The translations under genes and the position numbers were made by a program. From the IMG/VR virus record IMGVR_UViG_3300041016_001013, positions 1 through 21,531 of that record: 21,531 bases of DNA; one strand, given 5' to 3'. Positions 7,929 through 14,776 of this stretch are shown here, in pieces (within the stretch, counting starts at the first letter, position 1; each line of letters opens with the position of its first letter). Source of the DNA: a virus. The notes beneath the pieces are model-generated. The model saw nothing but the letters and a program-made list of their open reading frames with translations. It ran no database searches and was not told where the DNA came from.

Positions 7929-8948
7929 TTACAATTTTACATTACCAACTGCTAAGTCATAGGGAAGGTCATATCTTTTTTTTGTATAGTGCCATTGTGC
8001 AACTTCTAGTACAGATTTAAACTTCAACCTCCATTCTAACATAGATTCCTGTGATACTTGGAATGGGTAAACTAAATTGTATTTATCTATTACAATAAAA
8101 GTAACTTGTGCTTGCCAAGTATCTCTATCCGGTTTATCTTTTAAAAATTTATCCGTAGCAAGTATAAGATAAATAACGGCTTGTAACCAATACCTATAAT
8201 ACTCTACTGCATCAGGAAAATCTTGTATAGACTTACCAGTAGTTTTGAGGTCATTGATGAATATCATCTTTGCCTCATTATCAACTACGACATTGTCAAG
8301 AACTCCGTGGAAACCAAATTGTAATTTGTCATGATCAACCTTAATGTGCAACTCATTGTAGGTCTCAATGTGTGTTTCTTCCTCAGTTTTATCTAGTTGC
8401 AATAATGACCTTACGTCACTATTACTTTTTAGTATTTCAACCTGTACTTTGCAGCCATTCAAAGTAGGTTCATCAATCACTGTTTTATCTAGACTTTTCT
8501 TAAGGAATTCAAAATACTCTTTGTTCTCTTCGGTGAGAATCTTTTCAATTCTTTGTTGATCTGTTTTAAGAGATTGATAAAGATTTGCTGTAAGTAATTG
8601 TGTGAGTATATCTTGTGAGTAATCATCCAAAAGTAAGGTATTATTTCCAATTGACAAGTGTATTCTGAAAATATTATCAATTATTTTTCTTTGACTGTCT
8701 GTAGGAAGTTTACCTGGCATGGATATAAAGGAATCATCATATTTTTCAGGTTCAAATAAAAGACAGTGCAAAACCCTACCACCAATTAGATGTGGGTCTG
8801 CACTGTCCTCTCTTTGATTGAGCACATAATGATTGTAAAACATAGCAGGTGAATAAAGTAATTTATTCAACCCACTATAACTAAAATAAAATTTTTTCTG
8901 ATAGAATTTTTCCATCTCATCAGAACCATTCAAAGCTATCTGTGTCAT
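7929..8948 (-). CDS. PD-(D/E)XK nuclease (RecB/exonuclease VIII-like)
   Basis: Predicted metal-dependent DNA exonuclease of the RecB-like PD-(D/E)XK superfamily. The N-terminal YSGLNKLLYSPAMFY (residues 24-38) matches the usual opening of phage PDDEXK exonucleases. H61 lies in GGRVLHCLLF, the catalytic acid D218 in GVLD, D233-L-K235 in INDLKTTGKS is the (D/E)xK motif, and Q256xxxY260 follows. All expected catalytic elements are present, so it should be active. Such enzymes resect DNA ends for recombination, which fits the Sak4-like ATPase and SSB elsewhere in the window. The longest frame starts at 8948 and overlaps the upstream gene by 29 bases; an ATG at 8915, 4 bases past the upstream stop, is an equally good start and would trim 11 non-conserved residues. 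Confidence 0.88.
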   Translation of the reverse strand: MTQIALNGSDEMEKFYQKKFYFSYSGLNKLLYSPAMFYNHYVLNQREDSADPHLIGGRVLHCLLFEPEKYDDSFISMPGKLPTDSQRKIIDNIFRIHLSIGNNTLLLDDYSQDILTQLLTANLYQSLKTDQQRIEKILTEENKEYFEFLKKSLDKTVIDEPTLNGCKVQVEILKSNSDVRSLLQLDKTEEETHIETYNELHIKVDHDKLQFGFHGVLDNVVVDNEAKMIFINDLKTTGKSIQDFPDAVEYYRYWLQAVIYLILATDKFLKDKPDRDTWQAQVTFIVIDKYNLVYPFQVSQESMLEWRLKFKSVLEVAQWHYTKKRYDLPYDLAVGNVKL

Positions 8949-10248
8949 TTGTTTCTTTTATTTGATTGTTATTTGATTCATTTTCTTCAAGGGTACCCTC
9001 AGTACTCTTTTCATTTAACTCAGATTCGGAAACAAGATTTGCTTCTTCTAATGCTATTAACTCTGACTTGAGTTCATTTCTCTCAATTCTAGTAAATGCA
9101 GTTTCTATGTCTTCATCAGATATTTCAATGTCAGTAGCAACCCCCGCAACCCCAAGAGAGTTATTTAAATCTTCAAGGTTTTCCTGAACTTCTGGAATAA
9201 AATCTGGGAAGGTCTCATGAACATAATTAGTATTTAGAAGTTTTGCTGCATCTTCACTGAGAGTAACACTTTTTACTTCAAAGTATTTAGTGCCTCCTGA
9301 ATCAGCAATTTCTTGACCATAATGTTTCATGATAGCTTCTACTTTTTCTAGATCAAAAACATCTTTTGCAATAAGAGACTCTACTACTTCATCAATACTA
9401 GTACCCAAATAACTTTTATCTTTCCCTAAAAAACTAATTAAAGATTTAAAATTTACATGGTTCTTAGTATGACAATCAGCCATTTTACGTGCATGTTTTT
9501 CAAATAACATTTCAATATAAAGCAAACTGTCAATATAGTTAGAGTTGGCCATAATTTCCATTGCAATAATATGATTGTCTTGATCTGAGCTTTCAAACAT
9601 ATCACAAAGTTGTACAAACATTACTCCATCTATCACAGTAGCATCTTCACCATTAATATACTTTAGTAACTTACTCTCATTAAAGATTTCAAGAGTGGTA
9701 ATTTTAGGAAATAATTCAACATAATCTTTATCAACTGTATAATAGACATCTGAATTTCTTGTAGGATTAGACAGATTATTTAAAATGCTTAATTGTGAAT
9801 TTCTAATATCTGATGCCGATGAACTTTTCATTAATACAATATGTTCAGTATAAAATTCTAAAGCTTGTCTAATGTTTTCTCTATAATAACTATCCATAAC
9901 ATTTTCTGAGTTATCATATATTTCTTGTAAATTACTTGTTGCCATACTATAATACCATTCACCTGAAGTAATTTTAGCTTTTGTATTTTTACTACCAAAC
10001 ACATGAGTTGCTTGGTCAATATCTCTTACACTTTTTATTCCATATTGCAGACTTAAGTCTTTCAATTTTACTCTAGGAACATTTATACCTGGTAAAAAAT
10101 AGAGTTTGTCTCCTTTAGTAGGAAAATAATCATCATTTTTAATAGTCATAATATTTTCATCCCGTCCATTTGTACAATAGAGGGGTTCAATTTTAACTAC
10201 TAATTCATTAATTGATGACTCAACATTAATAAGCAAATAAGTTTTCAT
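8920..10248 (-). CDS. 442-aa phage protein of unknown function with an acidic C-terminal tail
   Basis: No known family is recognised. The N-terminal third looks alpha/beta (YLLINVESSINELVVKIEPLY, then a beta-rich KGDKLYFLPGINVPRVKL). The middle is helical. Residues about 209-270 contain MFESSDQDNHIIAMEIM, which closely matches a motif in the 140-aa protein at 12805-13227. Residues about 360-442 are acidic and low in complexity (runs of E, N, S), ending NDTDSFEWF: another acidic tail with terminal aromatics, as in the 476-aa protein. It opens the unit that includes the PD-(D/E)XK nuclease. The start ATG follows an A/T-rich leader (AAATTTATAAATATG) only 15 bases after a terminator hairpin. A scaffold or adaptor role would fit the tail but is speculative. 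Confidence 0.68.
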   Translation of the reverse strand: MKTYLLINVESSINELVVKIEPLYCTNGRDENIMTIKNDDYFPTKGDKLYFLPGINVPRVKLKDLSLQYGIKSVRDIDQATHVFGSKNTKAKITSGEWYYSMATSNLQEIYDNSENVMDSYYRENIRQALEFYTEHIVLMKSSSASDIRNSQLSILNNLSNPTRNSDVYYTVDKDYVELFPKITTLEIFNESKLLKYINGEDATVIDGVMFVQLCDMFESSDQDNHIIAMEIMANSNYIDSLLYIEMLFEKHARKMADCHTKNHVNFKSLISFLGKDKSYLGTSIDEVVESLIAKDVFDLEKVEAIMKHYGQEIADSGGTKYFEVKSVTLSEDAAKLLNTNYVHETFPDFIPEVQENLEDLNNSLGVAGVATDIEISDEDIETAFTRIERNELKSELIALEEANLVSESELNEKSTEGTLEENESNNNQIKETNDTDSFEWF

Positions 10249-10260
10249 ATTTATAAATTT

Positions 10261-10285
10261 AAAAAGGGGAGTTTTACCTCCCCTT
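10261..10285 (-). terminator. Intrinsic terminator after the MoxR ATPase gene
   Basis: Arms 10264-10271 (AAGGGGAG) and 10278-10285 (CTCCCCTT) form a perfect 8-bp stem with a 6-base loop; on the minus strand it ends in a UUUUU run (10261-10265 as A). It lies about 57 bases after the MoxR stop and 15 bases before the next start. The rest of the 93-base gap is AT-rich with no ORF; AGTATAAT occurs on the minus strand at 10299-10306, upstream of the hairpin. Confidence 0.82.
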
Positions 10286-10341
10286 ATAATTGTTATTAAT
10301 TATACTTGTGGGTTTTTAAAGGGGAAACCTTCTACGTTGAC

Positions 10342-11511
10342 TTATTTTACAGCCATCTTCACCACCTCTTGGTTCATCATTAACTGACTAAACTTAACTT
10401 TATTACCGTTAACTATCTCTTTGACCATATAATATCTAAGGTCATCAGTAAATGCATCACAGTCTGTTGTAAGTTTAGCTATTCTGTCAATCATAAGTTT
10501 ACCAATTGAACCTTTCTCAGCAACAGTAAGAGAATAATTTATTATTCTTGTTGCAATAATACTTGAAATATCAGCACGGAACTCATCATCTTTTCCTACT
10601 GCACTAGTAAGAGAGCTCATTACATACTGTTCATCTTTAGTCATAATATCTACAGGACTAATAATTCTATCAAGTTTATTATTAATGAACATAGTGAACA
10701 TTGAACTAAAGTCAGGACCAACTGAACCCTCACCAATCATCTGAATCAATGGTAAGCTTTCTTCAAACTTAGGAATAGAACTAATACCATTAAAGAATGT
10801 AGTAATAGCTCTTGGATTAATTCTTTGAGTTACTAATTCTGGGTGCATCAACATAAAGTTAATACATCTACCATCTATGTTTGCTTTCTCTGCCCATTTA
10901 GCCCATACATCAGAATCATATTTTAATTCTACAGAAATAAATCTAGTCTTCTGAGCAACATCCAAAGAAGTTACATTATAATCACCATTGTCTGGATTAG
11001 TTGTCAAGATAACATGCCAGTTTTTAGGTAATTTCCAAGAAACATACTCTTGTCTATCTAATATCTCCATTGTTGCTTGCATGAATCTTTGATCAGCACG
11101 AGTATAATCATCTAATACTAAGAAGCCACCTTCACCTTTACCTTGAATCCATTCAGGAGCAGCATGAGACATTCTTTTGTCTACTACTTTATATCCTTTT
11201 GCACTTGCAGCAGGTATTTGAGATTCATTAATCCAAGTAGATTTACCTTCTGCATTTTGGATCTGAAATTCTTTAATAGGAAAACCAACCAAGTCACCTA
11301 ATTCTTCCAACTGAGATAAATTAAGTTTTACAACTTCCATATTTAACTCTTTACCTAACTGCATTATTGCTGAAGTCTTACCAAGACCTGCATCACCTTC
11401 TATATTAATTGCTACAGGAACTTTACCGTCCTTCTGAATATGTTGGTTATTATCAACCATATGCTTAATAAAACCTTTTAACTCTTCAACATTTAATTGC
11501 ACTTGACTCAT
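10342..11511 (-). CDS. MoxR-type AAA+ ATPase
   Basis: AAA+ ATPase of 389 residues, predicted to remodel or activate a partner protein using ATP. Walker A is G39-DAGLGKT46, Walker B FLVLDD (residues 130-135), sensor 1 TTNP (170-173), and an arginine-finger candidate is R190 in AQKTRF. The order and the C-terminal helical region fit the MoxR/dynein-related branch. The gene lies 11 bases after a VWA-domain protein, the classic genomic partner: MoxR ATPases typically act as chaperones that load metals or activate VWA-containing targets. Its substrate here is presumably the VWA/metallopeptidase-like protein. It is the last gene of the primase unit and is followed by a terminator. All ATPase motifs are intact. 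The biological process in the phage is not evident. Confidence 0.88.
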   Translation of the reverse strand: MSQVQLNVEELKGFIKHMVDNNQHIQKDGKVPVAINIEGDAGLGKTSAIMQLGKELNMEVVKLNLSQLEELGDLVGFPIKEFQIQNAEGKSTWINESQIPAASAKGYKVVDKRMSHAAPEWIQGKGEGGFLVLDDYTRADQRFMQATMEILDRQEYVSWKLPKNWHVILTTNPDNGDYNVTSLDVAQKTRFISVELKYDSDVWAKWAEKANIDGRCINFMLMHPELVTQRINPRAITTFFNGISSIPKFEESLPLIQMIGEGSVGPDFSSMFTMFINNKLDRIISPVDIMTKDEQYVMSSLTSAVGKDDEFRADISSIIATRIINYSLTVAEKGSIGKLMIDRIAKLTTDCDAFTDDLRYYMVKEIVNGNKVKFSQLMMNQEVVKMAVK

Positions 11512-11522
11512 CTTTCTTTTTT

Positions 11523-12827
11523 TTATAGTTCTAACTTAATTACTTTACCTGGTAAACTTTCATTCATATATGATCTTTCTGACAAAACCCAAAGAACATT
11601 TCCTTTAGGTTTTACATCTGTATAACACTCACCATCTGTAAAATACACCAGGCTAGTATATTTATTTTGGTTTGCATTAAAATACTCCAAGACAGGATCA
11701 AACTCTGTTCCTCCTCTTCCTAATACAGTCAATTCAAATTTACCTTTATAAGGTTCAATAGATTTAATAGACGTATCACATTGAATTATAGTAATTTCTA
11801 CTCCACATTTATAAATATGGTGCATTTCTCCCATAAATTCTCTTAACTCATCATCACTAACAGAACCTGAAGTATCAATGGCCAACAACATGTGTTGTCT
11901 CATCTTTACTTTAAGACCAGGATTAGCATCAAATCTCTTGTTTTCCTTTCTTCTAATCTTCTTAGTGAACACTTTAGTACTTACACCTGTAAATCTTCTA
12001 ATGTATCCTCTCCAATCAAATTTAGGTGCAACAATTTCTTCAATAATAATTACTCCTTCTATTTCACCAGGAACATTACCTCTTTTCTTAACAGTTTGCT
12101 CTTTAGCATCTGAAAGTACTTTCTGTAATTGTTTCTCAATTAATTTATGTTCAGCTTCAGTGAGATCTTCAAATTCATCCCATGTACTGTGATCAGGAAC
12201 ATCACCAGAAGCTATATTATCTAATAATTCATCCATTGCATCACAACCACATGTTCCATTTTGTTTTTTCTCATCTTGAGCTTCTTTAAGCTTATCATAG
12301 TAATATCTACAACCTGCTCTAGCAGCAAGATTCATTTCAACATAATCTTCAATCATAATACCTCTACTTGGAAGTTTATTTGCAATAACTTGCAATTCTT
12401 CCTGTGGAGCATCATTTTCCTTAGCACTCTCTAATTCAGATACTATACTTGCTTTAAGAGTATCAAACTCTTCTTTAGTATAATCTCCTCCTGGAAGCCA
12501 AGAGTTATCAATATACTGATTAATCTCCATATCCATTGCAACATTTGCAAGTTTTCTATCAGTAAACTTAAAAAATGTAGTCAAGTGACCAAATGCAATA
12601 TGTAATAATTCATGTTTTAACAAACCAAGTTTGTTTAATTCAGATAAACTTTCCCAAAATGTAGGATTAATTGCAAGTTGATAATTAATACCATTCTTAC
12701 TTACTCCTGCTGTAGGAACACGTTTACCATCCCAAACTTTGTTTAGCATAAGTAGAAAGAATCCATAATATGGTTCTTTCAACATAAGCTCTTTACTAGT
12801 CTTACTAAGACTTGTTACTTTGTCCAT
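11523..12827 (-). CDS. Metallopeptidase-like (DUF2201-type) and VWA domain protein
   Basis: 434 residues in two domains. The N-terminal part has a zincin-like signature H72-ELL-H76-IAFG-H81, followed by a D99/E101 helix (VAMDMEINQYI), the arrangement of DUF2201-type putative metallopeptidases. Residues about 115-250 are charged and helical with a CGCD segment. The C-terminal domain is a von Willebrand factor A fold with an intact metal-ion-dependent adhesion site: D318-T-S320-G-S322, T374 in GRGGTEFDP, D398 in YFTDGE. Cellular relatives pair with MoxR ATPases, encoded immediately downstream here. The start overlaps the preceding gene by 23 bases, indicating coupling. Whether the zincin site cleaves peptides or is only structural cannot be told from sequence. 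It is soluble, with no signal peptide. Confidence 0.86.
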   Translation of the reverse strand: MDKVTSLSKTSKELMLKEPYYGFFLLMLNKVWDGKRVPTAGVSKNGINYQLAINPTFWESLSELNKLGLLKHELLHIAFGHLTTFFKFTDRKLANVAMDMEINQYIDNSWLPGGDYTKEEFDTLKASIVSELESAKENDAPQEELQVIANKLPSRGIMIEDYVEMNLAARAGCRYYYDKLKEAQDEKKQNGTCGCDAMDELLDNIASGDVPDHSTWDEFEDLTEAEHKLIEKQLQKVLSDAKEQTVKKRGNVPGEIEGVIIIEEIVAPKFDWRGYIRRFTGVSTKVFTKKIRRKENKRFDANPGLKVKMRQHMLLAIDTSGSVSDDELREFMGEMHHIYKCGVEITIIQCDTSIKSIEPYKGKFELTVLGRGGTEFDPVLEYFNANQNKYTSLVYFTDGECYTDVKPKGNVLWVLSERSYMNESLPGKVIKLEL

Positions 12828-13227
12828 CTTCTTTTAATTTAATATCAATTTCAAATTTATCTATTGGATAACCAATACTACCAAGCACTTTAGTCATGTC
12901 TCTTACAAAAAATTCCATAAACAATTCAATTGACGTTGTAGAACCTTTATGTTCTGTTATCAAACTCAATGTTCTAGGACTTGTAAGACTATCAGGATTA
13001 TCACCTATAAGTTTACATATTGAATGACCCATTACTAAACAGTTATCTTTCCAATACTCTGATTTATGTCCTCCAAACTTATAAAGAACAAATAATTCAC
13101 CAATGTATTTTTTAATATCTACATTTTCTAATGTCTGAAATGCAATAATATGATTATCGGCATCTTCAGACTTTAGCATCATAATCAAATTCTTTGTCTC
13201 TTCTTTGTTAAAAATCATTTTTCCCAT
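12805..13227 (-). CDS. 140-aa protein sharing a DNHIIA motif region with the 442-aa protein
   Basis: Small, probably all-helical protein of unknown function. Residues 14-36 (LIMMLKSEDADNHIIAFQTL) match residues about 211-233 of the 442-aa protein encoded at 8920-10248, including the identical DNHIIA. The rest (KYGELF-like helices, HSICKLIG, then ELFMEFFVRDMTKVLG) looks like helical-repeat packing but is not a recognised repeat family. It is joined to its neighbours by a 1-base TAATG overlap upstream and a 23-base overlap with the VWA gene downstream, so it is produced with the MoxR/VWA pair and may belong to that system. The stop is TAG, which argues against amber recoding in this cluster. 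Confidence 0.68.
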   Translation of the reverse strand: MGKMIFNKEETKNLIMMLKSEDADNHIIAFQTLENVDIKKYIGELFVLYKFGGHKSEYWKDNCLVMGHSICKLIGDNPDSLTSPRTLSLITEHKGSTTSIELFMEFFVRDMTKVLGSIGYPIDKFEIDIKLKEDGQSNKS

Positions 13228-13418
13228 TATTCTTCAGTTTTTAAACATTCATCATCTAAATAATCTAATTCCATTAATGCACCATTTAAATCCATCATAG
13301 TCATGTATGCAGGATTTGTAGGATCAGCTTTATCCATATCATAGTTTTTTTCTAATAGCTCTATAGCTTCATTAACTAAAGCTTCTATTTTTTCTTTAAT
13401 TTGTTCTACTCTTTCCAT
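13227..13418 (-). CDS. 63-aa small helical acidic protein
   Basis: Unknown function. The first half (VEQIKEKIEALVNEAIELLEK) has the heptad-like hydrophobic spacing of a coiled coil or helical hairpin; the second half is acidic and ends LDDECLKTEE. Both ends are TAATG junctions (1-base overlaps with the genes on either side), strong evidence of translation in a coupled series. Its size and helix suggest a dimerising adaptor or subunit, but this is guesswork. Confidence 0.62.
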   Translation of the reverse strand: MERVEQIKEKIEALVNEAIELLEKNYDMDKADPTNPAYMTMMDLNGALMELDYLDDECLKTEE

Positions 13419-13759
13419 TAGTCTTCTATTTTTAAAGTTTTAATCATCCATTTTGTGGGTGTATTAATATTATCCACCCATTCTTTAGCACTAGGAATGT
13501 AATTATTACAATCCTCCTTAACATGTTGTTCAGCAACATATCTTGTGTATACAGTTTTGCCCTCTGAGTTTTCAAAACTTGGTCCAAACTTTTTTTCACA
13601 TTCAAATATTCCTTCACTGTGGTGACGGAACATTCTATGTTTACTATGTCCAATCCATGCTTTAGTTTCATCAAACCAGTTATGAATTTCTATGTAATCA
13701 ATTGGAAAACCTCCAAACTTTTTAGCTGAGGATTTTGCATGTTGCCAAGGATGTGCCAT
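13418..13759 (-). CDS. DUF6915-like His-rich protein
   Basis: 113 residues that match my recollection of the DUF6915 family: an opening MAHPWQHAKSSAKKFGG, then IHNWFDETK, a HRMFRHHSEGIF helix and YVAEQHVKED near residue 75, with a closing W-M element. The many conserved histidines (H3, H7, H26, H41, H46, H47, H79) and acidic residues suggest a metal site, but no activity is known for the family. It is found in both phages and bacterial genomes. TAATG overlaps on both sides place it in the coupled small-gene chain upstream of the MoxR/VWA genes. A minus-strand reading of the same DNA in another frame is a shadow. Confidence 0.75.
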   Translation of the reverse strand: MAHPWQHAKSSAKKFGGFPIDYIEIHNWFDETKAWIGHSKHRMFRHHSEGIFECEKKFGPSFENSEGKTVYTRYVAEQHVKEDCNNYIPSAKEWVDNINTPTKWMIKTLKIED

Positions 13760-13944
13760 TACTTCTTTTTTAAATGTTCAATTACTCTTTCCCAATAACT
13801 TCTGGCTTTCATTCTACCATCTGTAAATGGTGCCAATGAATGAGTTGCTTTTGCAGATTTTAATGATTCTTCTTTAGCATCAGTAATTCCATGTAATTTT
13901 ACAGCATATTCATACATTTCATCTGCTTTTTGTTTTTCGGTCAT
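13759..13944 (-). CDS. 61-aa basic helical protein
   Basis: Unknown function. The product is charged and probably helical, starting MTEKQKADEMYEYAVKLHG and ending RVIEHLKKK. It has no cysteines, no membrane segment and no recognised motif. Support for it being real is positional: it fills its interval exactly, with TAATG 1-base overlaps at both start and stop inside a chain of five coupled genes. Confidence 0.6.
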   Translation of the reverse strand: MTEKQKADEMYEYAVKLHGITDAKEESLKSAKATHSLAPFTDGRMKARSYWERVIEHLKKK

Positions 13945-14348
13945 TATTCTAAAGATTTATCAATTAAACTACCTTCATGAAAAAATTCTTCATGATCAGT
14001 AATTCTTACATTATTATTTATAATGTACTTACCTGAAGGAATACAAATACATAATTCACCAAAACCACCATCATTATTCCACCAATCTTCAATATCATCA
14101 AGAATTTTATTTTGAGCAAACTCGTAAATTTTATGATATAAAGCAGGATCTAATTTTTCTAAATCATAGTCATGATCCCACACATCAATTTCATTATCTA
14201 CATCCCCTGGGGTTTCACATGAGTTATGTGTATATGCAATTTGTTCTATAGCACCAGAATCTCCGGAACCTTCATATCTTACCTTAATACCTGTAATATC
14301 AAGATCAGCTAACTTAAATAAGAGAGCTGTCATTTCATTTTCTGTCAT
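13944..14348 (-). CDS. DUF6878-like protein
   Basis: 134 residues with the combination YEGSGDSGAIE (residues about 25-35) and a C-terminal DIEDWWNNDGGFGEL followed by a strand-rich segment and HEEFFHEGS. This arrangement is what I remember for the DUF6878 family, whose function is unknown. The GDSG string is not accompanied by a serine-protease fold and should not be read as a protease motif. It follows the GIY-YIG-like gene by 2 bases and overlaps the next start by 1 base (TAATG). Its presence beside a DUF6915-like gene suggests a shared accessory module. Confidence 0.68.
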   Translation of the reverse strand: MTENEMTALLFKLADLDITGIKVRYEGSGDSGAIEQIAYTHNSCETPGDVDNEIDVWDHDYDLEKLDPALYHKIYEFAQNKILDDIEDWWNNDGGFGELCICIPSGKYIINNNVRITDHEEFFHEGSLIDKSLE

Positions 14349-14350
14349 AA

Positions 14351-14776
14351 TTATTTTGTTTTGTAAAATCTACCAAGAATATTGGCATTTAGGAATTCTT
14401 CTTTCTCTAGCACTTCATATTTAAATTGATGCTTTACTTCTTGATAAGTCAATTCCATACCTGTAAAACAGATCATTAGAATTTCTCTTTTAATATTAAC
14501 ACCTGCTTTGTGAGCATCTTTAAGAATTTTATTACTACTGTAATAATTCATAAAGTCAGGTTTTATTTCTCTAGTATACTTTTTTAGTCTTTTATCTTTA
14601 GTTAAGGCTAAAACTTTTTTACCTAAAGGTTTCTTTTTATTAGTAAAAAAGTTCTTCTTACCAATATATGCAACAGACTTACCATCAATAATAGCAGTCA
14701 TAATGTAAATGAATCCAATACCATGTTCTGGTATACATAACTCATCAAACTCTTTTCCTTGATAACTCCAACTCAT
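14351..14776 (-). CDS. GIY-YIG-like nuclease
   Basis: 141 residues. F22-I-Y24 and Y37-I-G39 are the two strand signatures of the GIY-YIG fold, followed by KK. Downstream are Y78-Y-S (DFMNYYSSNKIL), the REIL strand around residue 97, a YQEVKHQF helix with E113 as the likely metal-binding glutamate, and N130-ANILGRFYK. This is the pattern of short stand-alone phage proteins annotated as GIY-YIG-type endonucleases. There is no extra DNA-binding domain. The start overlaps the primase stop by 4 bases (ATGA). It could be a homing-type or DNA-processing nuclease; the second FIY/YIG motif is good, the catalytic arginine uncertain. Confidence 0.68.
   Translation of the reverse strand: MSWSYQGKEFDELCIPEHGIGFIYIMTAIIDGKSVAYIGKKNFFTNKKKPLGKKVLALTKDKRLKKYTREIKPDFMNYYSSNKILKDAHKAGVNIKREILMICFTGMELTYQEVKHQFKYEVLEKEEFLNANILGRFYKTK

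Noticed and set aside
8489-8680. 63-aa minus-strand frame inside the nuclease gene
   Set aside because: Out-of-frame overlap with the PD-(D/E)XK coding sequence; no junction or motif support.
11878-12192. 104-aa plus-strand frame opposite the VWA gene
   Set aside because: Antisense shadow. The VWA protein has complete motifs in the same interval and the plus-strand product is an ordinary hydrophobic shadow composition.
13444-13674. Alternative minus-strand frame of 76 aa
   Set aside because: Lies wholly inside the DUF6915-like gene in another frame; the latter has family features and TAATG junctions.
13944-14348. GDSG string as a serine-protease active site
   Set aside because: The surrounding sequence has no trypsin-like His or Asp context, and the string fits the DUF6878-like pattern.
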